A stretch of 64,000 nt of DNA, taken from NCBI GenBank assembly GCA_963621575.1, contig CAVFEH010000009.1:1-64000 (forward strand). Direction: 5' to 3'. Both the position numbers and the translations under genes were made by a program. Origin of the DNA: UBA1724 sp963621575. GTDB lineage: Bacteria; Verrucomicrobiota; Lentisphaeria; Oligosphaerales; Oligosphaeraceae. Position 1 is the first letter of the stretch, and each line of letters opens with the position of its first letter. Below the pieces are notes generated by a model, which was not told the DNA's origin, did no database searches, and was given only the letters and a program-made list of their open reading frames with translations. Positions 57,378 through 64,000 of this stretch are shown here, piece by piece.

Positions 57378-58886
57378 CTAGCGCATCACGCCCCCGCCCT
57401 GGGGCAGGGCTCCCCCCATGCCGCCCATGGCACTGCTGCCCGTGGCCTGGGTGGGAGGCATGAAATCCTGGTTTGGCTTGTTGGCGGGATCCTGGAGGAC
57501 CTGGTAGTAGGGAGTCCTGTCCAGGGGGCGGACAGTGATGGGGTCTCCCTCGGGGGCTCCGCCGGCGAAGGTCAGCTTCTGCACCCGGACGGCGGGCTCG
57601 CCGTTGGCGGAGGTCTCCAGTTCCAGCATCTGGTAGTATTCCACGGTCTCCTGGGCGTCCTCGCCGGTTCCGTAGGAGCCGCCGTAGGTGCCGCCCAGGG
57701 AGTTGCCGCGACTTGTTCCGGAGGTCATGGAAAGAGCGCTTGCGGGAGACTTGCGGAGGACAAACTCCGTGCCGGGGGTGATGTTGAAGGAGAGCTGCAT
57801 GTCGCCCTGCATCTGCGCGCCGCCCATGCCGCCCATTTGCCCCTGCATTCCCTGCGCCCCCGTCATGCCCGGCACCTGTCCCTGCCCCTGCTGCATACCG
57901 AGGATGCCGCGGCGCGGGTTCCGACGGAGATTGGCGGCTTCTTCGGCCTCCTTGATCATTTCATCCACGGTGGTGCGCCGGACGGGTGCGCCGTAGATGT
58001 GGTTGCCCAGGTACTGGAGGACGATGGTGTAGTCGGGTTTCCGGATCTTCTCCGCGCCGGCCACGATCACGTAGGTCTCGGTGTCGTTGGAGATGGTGAT
58101 GGAGTTGTTGTCCCTGTCGAATGCGGTGAGCTTGAAGCCGTTCATCCTGGGGATCGCGGCGCCCATCTTCACGTCGATGGCCTTGGGCTCTCCGGTGATT
58201 TCGACATTGGCCTTCCAGTCCCTGGGATTGGCGGAGCCGTTTTGCTTGATGCGGCGGAGAGTGACGGGGATCTCCTCCTGTTCTGCGGAGGCGACGCGGA
58301 GGAGATACGCCAGGGGGGGCCTGGAGTCGGGGTCATCCATGGCGGTGCCGGCGCGGTATTCCTCGATGTTGAGGAAGCCGTCCTGGTCGGCGTCCATCAT
58401 GGCGTCGAGCGGGTATCTGTAGTGAAGGAAGGTGGTTTCCTTTTCCACGAGATCGGGGATGCCGTCCTGGTCCAGGTCATCGGTCTCGGTGGTTTCGGGT
58501 CCGATGGCTTCCTGAGTGGTGTTGCACCAGGGGCAGACATTGGCAGAGTATGGGAGAATATAGCCACACTTGGTGTTTTTACAAATAACCAGGTTGCCTC
58601 CCTCAAGGAGCCCCGTGCGCCCGGCGCCGTTGGGGGAGACGGAGAGGTCCACCTTCGTCATGGGATTGGCGAGGATCTCGTCGAGGGAGGGGAAGGAGGC
58701 GGTGTCGAGCTCCTCGACCATCTTGTCGCAGCGGACGATGGTCTCCGGCTGGGTGCGCTTGTTGACGTCGGCGGTCTGTTGGCTCATCTCGTTCTGCGTC
58801 CTGGAGACGATTTGCAGGCTCATGAGAAGCAGGAGCAGGCAAATCATGAGGATCAGCTTCTCGTAATGGCGAATGATGAAGTCCAC
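57378..58886 (-). CDS. Amuc_1099-like pilus-associated protein
   Basis: A 502-aa protein anchored by one N-terminal helix (about 11-28), the rest being extracytoplasmic. A zinc-ribbon-like set, C102-x4-C107-x10-C118-x2-C121, is followed by two calcium-binding loops, D-L-D-Q-D-G-I-P-D-L-V-E (about 137-148) and D-A-D-Q-D-G-F-L-N-I-E-E (165-176). Gly/Met/Gln-rich low-complexity segments occur near 330-360 and at the C-terminus. Position and topology match the Amuc_1099 family; function is unknown. Gap to the secretin gene is 159 bp. Confidence 0.8.
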   Translation of the reverse strand: MDFIIRHYEKLILMICLLLLLMSLQIVSRTQNEMSQQTADVNKRTQPETIVRCDKMVEELDTASFPSLDEILANPMTKVDLSVSPNGAGRTGLLEGGNLVICKNTKCGYILPYSANVCPWCNTTQEAIGPETTETDDLDQDGIPDLVEKETTFLHYRYPLDAMMDADQDGFLNIEEYRAGTAMDDPDSRPPLAYLLRVASAEQEEIPVTLRRIKQNGSANPRDWKANVEITGEPKAIDVKMGAAIPRMNGFKLTAFDRDNNSITISNDTETYVIVAGAEKIRKPDYTIVLQYLGNHIYGAPVRRTTVDEMIKEAEEAANLRRNPRRGILGMQQGQGQVPGMTGAQGMQGQMGGMGGAQMQGDMQLSFNITPGTEFVLRKSPASALSMTSGTSRGNSLGGTYGGSYGTGEDAQETVEYYQMLELETSANGEPAVRVQKLTFAGGAPEGDPITVRPLDRTPYYQVLQDPANKPNQDFMPPTQATGSSAMGGMGGALPQGGGVMR

Positions 58887-58942
58887 TGTCTATCCTTCCC
58901 TGTGTTCGTTGCTGGGGTAATGGTGCGGCTGATCGCTCCTGT

Positions 58943-60070
58943 TTATTCTGCCTCGGGCGCGGCGTATTCGATCAGATCCAGGGTGAGGTCCGCCCGGATG
59001 GAGCGGGAGGGCCGGAAGATGAAGTTGTCCTGGCGTTTGGGCTCCTCATAGACGAGCAGGGCCTCGTTGATATTGGCCAGTCCCTGGATGCCTTCCAGGC
59101 CGCCGCCCATGGCGGAGGAGAGTCCGGAGGCGGAGCGGCTGGCGCCGCGGGAGGAGGTGCCGGTAAGGCCGGTGTTCTTGGAGCTCCGGCGGCTTTCGCG
59201 TCCGGAGGAGGCCTTTTCGCTCCGGCGGCTGGTGCGGCTGGGGGACATTCCGCCCATGCCGCCCAGGGTGTTTCCGGAGGCGCCGGGTTTCTTGGCGTCG
59301 AGCTGCTGGCGGCGGACGAGTGCGATCTGGGAGTATTCCGCCGTGGCGTTCGCGCTGTTTTCGTCTTCAAGTTCGATGGCGCGCAGGAAGAAGAGGAGGT
59401 GGCGGTCCTGGAGGAGGTTGTTGACCAGCTTCTGGATCACGGCGGGGCTGGCGTAGATGGAGAGGGTGATGGGGGTGATGGTGTACCCATCGGCCTCTTC
59501 GACCTGGAGGGAGCGGGGGAAGTCCAGGTCCTCCACGCGTTTCACGCCGGCTTTTCCCAGGTGCCGGATGAGTTCCTCATAGATGGCGGCCTGGCGGAAG
59601 ACGGGGAGGAAGTCCGCGCTGGTGAGGGTGGCGTTGTCCTGGTTGAGTTCGGCCAGCTTGCCGCCGAGGGTCATGCCGCAGTCGAGCTTGTAGGTCGTCA
59701 GGGCGAGAGTTGTGATCTGGCTCAGCTTCTGGTCCAGCATCTCCTGCGCGCGGGAGGAGTTCGGGGGGAGTTCGGGGCGGATGGCGAAGCGCTGGTAGAG
59801 CTCCTGGCGGTTCCTGCGGACCTGCTCTTCGGCGATCTCGCGGTTGCGTTCGGCCTGCAGCACGTTCTCCAGGACGCCGCTGCCATTCTTGCTGAGTTTC
59901 CAGCCGTCCTTGTTGACCTTGTTGAACCAGTTTTCCTGCTCCTCGATCTCCTTGACGGTCTTCTGGTATTCGTTGCGGTTCTTCACCGTGTCGGCGAGGA
60001 GGATGCCCAGCAGCACCAGGAACACCAGAGCGCAGAGAAGGATTCCCCAATGTTTTTTGATGAGATTCAT
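58943..60070 (-). CDS. Amuc_1100-like pilus-associated protein
   Basis: A 375-aa protein with one N-terminal membrane helix (about 9-28), a heptad-rich helix (30-105) and a ferredoxin-like alpha-beta fold (130-260), the PilO-like plan of Amuc_1100, the Akkermansia surface protein reported to signal through TLR2. A Ser/Arg/Gly-rich disordered segment (about 262-330) is inserted before the last strand. Sequence identity to Amuc_1100 appears low; the call rests on order and topology. It lies 63 bp after the PilM-like gene. Confidence 0.75.
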   Translation of the reverse strand: MNLIKKHWGILLCALVFLVLLGILLADTVKNRNEYQKTVKEIEEQENWFNKVNKDGWKLSKNGSGVLENVLQAERNREIAEEQVRRNRQELYQRFAIRPELPPNSSRAQEMLDQKLSQITTLALTTYKLDCGMTLGGKLAELNQDNATLTSADFLPVFRQAAIYEELIRHLGKAGVKRVEDLDFPRSLQVEEADGYTITPITLSIYASPAVIQKLVNNLLQDRHLLFFLRAIELEDENSANATAEYSQIALVRRQQLDAKKPGASGNTLGGMGGMSPSRTSRRSEKASSGRESRRSSKNTGLTGTSSRGASRSASGLSSAMGGGLEGIQGLANINEALLVYEEPKRQDNFIFRPSRSIRADLTLDLIEYAAPEAE

Positions 60071-60133
60071 TGCCGTTGGAAGGGAGGATAGGGTTTGAAG
60101 TTCTTTTCCTTGTGTGGCGTCCCGCGTTTGGTG

Positions 60134-62170
60134 CTAGAGGCCCATTCCGCCGCGTCGGCCGGTGCTGCCGCCGCTCTTGGCCTCGCTCCAGGGATACGCC
60201 TCGAGTTGCGCGTTGAACTTCACCTGGATCTGGAAGTCCACGCCATTCTCCAGGATTTCGTTCTTCTGGCGTCCGGTGATGGTGGTGTAGCCTTCCTCAT
60301 TGCTGAAGAGCTGGGACTTTTTCAGGTTCCGCAGGAAGAGCAGCTCCCCGGCCTGGTCCAGGTGGCTGTCGTCCTTCTGGCGGACAATCTCGTTGCCCTC
60401 CTCGTCCAGCATGGGCTCTTCGTCCGCCACGTCCTCCTCGGTCTTTTCGGGGATCTCGAAGGGATACTTGGGTTCGGGGGCCAGCTCGGGGTCGCGGCTG
60501 AAGACGGGGTCGCGGGAGGTGATGGTGTGCGCCTCGATTTCCAGTCCGCCGATGGTGGTGAGGGAGGGCAGGTTGGATCCGGAGCCCATGCCCATCATGT
60601 CGTCCATGCTGCCCAGGCTCATCATGTCGCTGCTGGCGCCCATGCCGCCCAGGTTGAACATGTCGTTCATGCCGCCGCTGCTCCCGGCGCTTTCTTCCTC
60701 CACGATGCTGGTCTGCTCGACCTGCTTCACGTCGCCGAAGACGGGGCGGATGCTGTCAATCCATACATTGTCGGGGCGCGCGCGGAAGATCTCCTCCAGG
60801 ACGAGGGGCCACTGTGTGCGCTGCATAAGGAAGGCGGAGAGTTCGGTGACCTGGGACTGTGCGCTGTCCACGTTTCCGAGGGCGCCTTTCAGGTCATTGT
60901 AGGCGGGTTCGAACTTCCCGCGGGTGGTCTGGTAGGCCCCCAGCTGGGTCTTGGTCTCCTCCACGGCGCGGCGCATGCTGGTGTCGATGAGGAAGAACAT
61001 GACCAGCAGGGTGAACATGGAGGCCACGAAATAGGGCTTCTTGTAGAAGAGGGACTGTTGCTGCGCCACGTCGCGGGGCAGGAGGTTGATTTCAACGGGG
61101 CAGGTCTGGGAGTATCGCAGGGCCAGGCCGACCACTTCGCTGAAGGTGTGCGCCACCTCGGAGAGCCGCTGTTTGTCAATGGAGGGATCCAGCTGGATGC
61201 AGCCCAGGGGGTTGAAATATTCCACGGGCAGGCCGAACTTCTCGGCGAAGAACTGGTCGCAATAGCTGAGGATGGTGGTGCCGCCGGTCAGATAGATTTT
61301 CACGGGGTCGCTGCCGTGCTGCTGGCTCTTGTAGATCGCGATGGAGCGGGCGATTTCGCCGTGGATGCGCCGCATGACATTTCGGACGATCTTGGAGACG
61401 TCGGAGCTGGCCTCGGCGCCGTTCTCGTCCCCCTCGTCGGTGCGGGCCACATAGCCGTGCCGGCGCTTGAATTCCTCGGCCTCCGGCTGTCCGATGGAGA
61501 ACTTCCGTGCGATCTGCTGGGTGATGGAGTGTCCGGCGATGGGGATTGTGCGCGCGTAGAAGCGGTTGCCCTCCAGGAAGAGGAGGTTGGTGGTGCGTCC
61601 GCCGATGGAGATCAGCATCACGCAGCCGTCGGCGCCCAGGCCGTTGGCGCGGGCGGCGTTGTAGCAGGCCACCTGGGCCACGTCGACCAGCTGGGGAGCC
61701 AGGCCCACGCGGCGGACCGCCTGGACGATCTGCTCTACGATGTCCTTCTTGACCACCACGGAGAGCATGTCCACGGTGTCCTGGTTCTCGTCGTCGCCGG
61801 CGATGAGCTGGAAGTCCATGCTGACCTCGTCCTGTGCGAAGGGGAGGTTTCTGGTGGCTTCGAACTGCGCCAGCTGCCGCAGCTGCTTGCGGTCGTTGTT
61901 CAGGTTGTTCAGCTGGCTGAAGCGGATCAGCGCGGTCTGGCCGGATATGGAGAGCATGGTCCGCTGGGTATGGATGTTGGCCTCCAGCAACATCTGGCGG
62001 AGCACGCCCTCGATCACGCGAATGCGGTTTTCCTCAGAGAGCTCTTCCTCATATTCGCGGTGGGCGAAGTTGACCATCCGCATGCCGCCGGTCTGGTCGA
62101 ACTCGAATTCGCTCAGCTTGATGGCGGCCGCGCCGATGTCAACGGTCAGGAATCTTTCGTTTTTTGCCAT
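60134..62170 (-). CDS. Amuc_1101-like PilM/PilN fusion protein
   Basis: A 678-aa protein. Residues 1-350 form a PilM/FtsA-like actin-fold ATPase (V-D-I-G-A-A-A-I-K; I-S-I-G-G-R-T-T; Y-L-T-G-G-T-T-I-L-S). A membrane helix (about 381-398) preceded by V-E-I-N-L-L-P-R, the usual PilN opening, connects to a PilN-like periplasmic coil and ferredoxin-like domain. A Gly/Met/Ser/Asp insert (about 492-533) interrupts the latter. It is the first gene of the operon and would form the inner-membrane platform with the 1100-like protein. No pilus ATPase or pilin gene is in the window. Confidence 0.88.
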   Translation of the reverse strand: MAKNERFLTVDIGAAAIKLSEFEFDQTGGMRMVNFAHREYEEELSEENRIRVIEGVLRQMLLEANIHTQRTMLSISGQTALIRFSQLNNLNNDRKQLRQLAQFEATRNLPFAQDEVSMDFQLIAGDDENQDTVDMLSVVVKKDIVEQIVQAVRRVGLAPQLVDVAQVACYNAARANGLGADGCVMLISIGGRTTNLLFLEGNRFYARTIPIAGHSITQQIARKFSIGQPEAEEFKRRHGYVARTDEGDENGAEASSDVSKIVRNVMRRIHGEIARSIAIYKSQQHGSDPVKIYLTGGTTILSYCDQFFAEKFGLPVEYFNPLGCIQLDPSIDKQRLSEVAHTFSEVVGLALRYSQTCPVEINLLPRDVAQQQSLFYKKPYFVASMFTLLVMFFLIDTSMRRAVEETKTQLGAYQTTRGKFEPAYNDLKGALGNVDSAQSQVTELSAFLMQRTQWPLVLEEIFRARPDNVWIDSIRPVFGDVKQVEQTSIVEEESAGSSGGMNDMFNLGGMGASSDMMSLGSMDDMMGMGSGSNLPSLTTIGGLEIEAHTITSRDPVFSRDPELAPEPKYPFEIPEKTEEDVADEEPMLDEEGNEIVRQKDDSHLDQAGELLFLRNLKKSQLFSNEEGYTTITGRQKNEILENGVDFQIQVKFNAQLEAYPWSEAKSGGSTGRRGGMGL

Positions 62171-62448
62171 TTCTCTAAGGGGGCCGTGGGGAGTCTCTGC
62201 CCCTGGGGGAGGAAGGGGTCAGGCAGGGGCTTCGAACTTCACGCAAGGGGGGATGAAAACAGTGTTGGGCGCTAACATACTTTTTTTTCTTCGCAATTCA
62301 AGCCATGAGCAGCTTTTTTTCGGGCACAGTGGGAATTTTCGGGAGGGTTTTGCGGGTGTTTGATTTTTGGGGGAAGGGCGCCCTTGCGGATTCGCGGTTT
62401 TGCGAAAACGGCGCGGGGATGCCGGGGAAGTCCGGGTGTTTTTGGGGC
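62171..62448. other. Intergenic region between guaB and the pilus-like operon
   Basis: Contains the candidate promoter of the PilM-like gene. The rest is G-rich with a T-rich patch (62280-62293); no gene or further structure was recognised. Confidence 0.4.
62274..62279 (-). promoter_or_regulatory. Candidate -10 box for the pilus-like operon
   Basis: Minus-strand TATGTT followed by AGCGCCC, 104 bp before the PilM-like ATG. The same string precedes the activase gene at 7381. The -35 region is not clear. Confidence 0.4.
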
Positions 62449-62489
62449 AAAAAGAAAGAGGCGCCCCGCGGAATGCGGTGCGCCTCTTT
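62449..62489 (-). terminator. Terminator of guaB
   Basis: A 10-bp stem (AAAGAGGCGC / GCGCCTCTTT, 62455-62489) is followed on the minus strand by TTTCTTTTTG, 70 bp after the guaB stop. Confidence 0.85.
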
Positions 62490-62556
62490 TTGCGATGGGT
62501 TGCCGGCGCCGTCCTGTTTTTTGGATGCGGCGCCGGGCGTTGGATTTTGCTATGGC

Positions 62557-64000
62557 TTAGGACGCGGAGTAGTTGGGGGCGTCCTTCTGCATGATGACGT
62601 TGTGGGGGTGTGCCTCCTGGAGTCCGGCGGCGCTGACCCTCCAGAAGCGCGCGTGCTGCTGGAGTTCGGGGATGGTGCGGGCGCCGAGGTAGCCCAGGGA
62701 GAAGCGGAGTCCGCCGGCGTACTGGTTGACCACCTCTCCCACGGAGCCGCGGAAGGGGATCATTCCCTCGATGCCCTGGGGGACCAGGCGGCTCTCGGAG
62801 GTCTCGGCGGAGACGCCGTAGCGTTCGCGGGAGCCCTTGCCGTGGCGCATGGCGTCCACGGATCCCATGCCGCGGTAGACCACGTATGTGCGTCCCTGGT
62901 GGAGGATGCGTTCCCCGGGGCACTCTTCGGTGCCGGCGAGGGCGGAGCCCATCATGACATTGCTGGCGCCCACGGCCAGGGCCTTGGCGATGTCGCCGGA
63001 GTGTGCGATTCCGCCATCGGCGATGATGGGGATTTCGTCCCCCACGGCCTTGTATGCGTTGTAGATGGCGGTGAGCTGGGGGATTCCCACGCCGGCGACC
63101 ACGCGGGTGGTGCAGATGGAGCCGGGGCCGATGCCCACCTTCACGGCGTCGGCGCCGCACTCGAGCATGGCGCGGGCGCCCTCCTCGGTGCAGACATTTC
63201 CGGCGATGACATCGACCTGGGGATACTGGCGCTTGATCTCGCGGACGGTCTCCATGACATTCTTGGAGTGTCCGTGGGCGGAGTCCACCACCAGGGCGTC
63301 GGTGCCCACGCCCACCAGTGCGTCAATGCGCTCGGCGTCGTAGATTCCCACGGCGGCGGCGACCCGGAGTCGGTGCTGGCTGTCGCGGTTGTAGTTGGGC
63401 TCCATCTTGTCGATGAGAGTGCGCACATCCTGGAGGCTGTAGAGCCCGGCCAGGCGGCCCTCCTTGTCCACCAGGGGCAGCTTGCCGACCTTGTTCTTGA
63501 GCATGATCTCCAGGGCCTGGTTCATGTCGGTGCCCTTTGGCGCGGTGACCAGGCTGGTGGTCATGACGGACTCGACGGGGACGTCGTAGCTGGTCATGAA
63601 CTTCTGGTCGCGGTGGGTGAACAGGCCGCAGAGGCGGTTCTCCTCGTCAAGGATGGGGAATCCGCTGAACTTGTAGTCCTTGCTGGCGCGCTCGGCGATG
63701 ATCTCGTAGACCTTCTGTCCCTTGTGGAAGGTGACGGGGTTTTCGATGACGCCGTTGAGGTAGTGTTTGACGGCGGCGGCCTCGGCGGCCTGCCGTGCGG
63801 GGGTGAGGTTCTTGTGGATCACTCCGATGCCGCCCAGCTTGGCCATGGCGATGGCCATCTTGTGCTCGGTCACCGTGTCCATTGCGGCGGAGATGAAGGG
63901 GACATTCAAGCCGATGTTGCGGCTGAACTTGGAGACGGTGGATGCCTCGCCGGGGAGGAAATCCGCGTAATAGACTTCCATGGAGACGTCGTTGAAGGTC
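62557..64000 (-). CDS. guaB: IMP dehydrogenase (5' end beyond the window)
   Basis: NAD-dependent oxidation of IMP to XMP, the committed step to GMP. Reading continues in frame to the window edge: T-F-N-D-V-S-M-E-V-Y-Y precedes the internal ATG at 63981 and matches the conserved L-T-F-D-D-V opening, so that ATG is not the start and only some ten residues are missing. Two CBS domains (about 95-205 of the visible part) and the active-site loop G-P-G-S-I-C-T-T-R-V are present. The C-terminus is complete. Confidence 0.96.
   Translation of the reverse strand, partial: TFNDVSMEVYYADFLPGEASTVSKFSRNIGLNVPFISAAMDTVTEHKMAIAMAKLGGIGVIHKNLTPARQAAEAAAVKHYLNGVIENPVTFHKGQKVYEIIAERASKDYKFSGFPILDEENRLCGLFTHRDQKFMTSYDVPVESVMTTSLVTAPKGTDMNQALEIMLKNKVGKLPLVDKEGRLAGLYSLQDVRTLIDKMEPNYNRDSQHRLRVAAAVGIYDAERIDALVGVGTDALVVDSAHGHSKNVMETVREIKRQYPQVDVIAGNVCTEEGARAMLECGADAVKVGIGPGSICTTRVVAGVGIPQLTAIYNAYKAVGDEIPIIADGGIAHSGDIAKALAVGASNVMMGSALAGTEECPGERILHQGRTYVVYRGMGSVDAMRHGKGSRERYGVSAETSESRLVPQGIEGMIPFRGSVGEVVNQYAGGLRFSLGYLGARTIPELQQHARFWRVSAAGLQEAHPHNVIMQKDAPNYSAS

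Noticed and set aside
60134..62170. Cell-division FtsA for the PilM-like protein
   Set aside because: A membrane helix and PilN-like domain follow the actin fold, and the neighbours are pilus-type genes, not ftsQ/ftsZ.
62557..63981. guaB complete within the window from ATG 63981
   Set aside because: The frame stays open to the edge and the preceding residues T-F-N-D-V match the conserved N-terminus, so the start lies outside.

Overview
The window looks like a chromosomal segment of a GC-rich, Gram-negative bacterium of the PVC superphylum, most likely a Verrucomicrobiota relative or close neighbour such as Kiritimatiellota. The best evidence is a four-gene cell-envelope cluster (53781-62170) whose order, membrane topology and domains match the pilus-associated Amuc_1098/1099/1100/1101 families known from Akkermansia. 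A heptosyltransferase, a LolA-like periplasmic protein and a secretin also point to an outer membrane. Taxonomy is inferred from gene content only.

Layout. (1) 1-3700 is visibly AT-rich and reads as accessory DNA. It holds a gene cut by the left edge, a compact three-gene operon with a DUF4417-like protein, an XRE regulator/ImmA-IrrE protease pair behind a near-consensus promoter, and a structured leader ending in a terminator just before a MATE exporter gene. (2) 5235-17504, minus strand, carries housekeeping genes: fmt, a Rne/Rng ribonuclease with a very large insert, an orphan ABC ATPase coupled to uvrC, cimA, a PHP phosphatase, recF and a fused acyl-CoA dehydratase activase. (3) 17804-31038, minus strand, has two gene runs. 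One contains a YgiN-like monooxygenase, a beta-CASP nuclease, a large unknown membrane protein and a LolA-like protein. The other contains a metallophosphoesterase, heptosyltransferase, MBL hydrolase, fhs, a membrane protein, a YigZ-like protein, GT2 and rnd. (4) 31377-53550, plus strand: purL-tatD-pgi and a DUF4175-like protein, then rpmA, mtaB, nif3-like, gyrB-gyrA, ahcY-mtaD and a PfkB kinase. (5) 53781-62170, minus strand: the pilus-like operon. (6) guaB runs off the right edge.

The genes link into recognisable functions: one-carbon, purine and SAM recycling (fhs, purL, guaB, ahcY, mtaD, fmt), DNA topology and repair (gyrBA, recF, uvrC), RNA processing (Rne/Rng, RNase D, beta-CASP) and envelope assembly. 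Many candidate promoters share a TATATT -10 box, and several intergenic regions carry clear hairpin terminators. No rRNA, tRNA, CRISPR array or complete insertion sequence was recognised.
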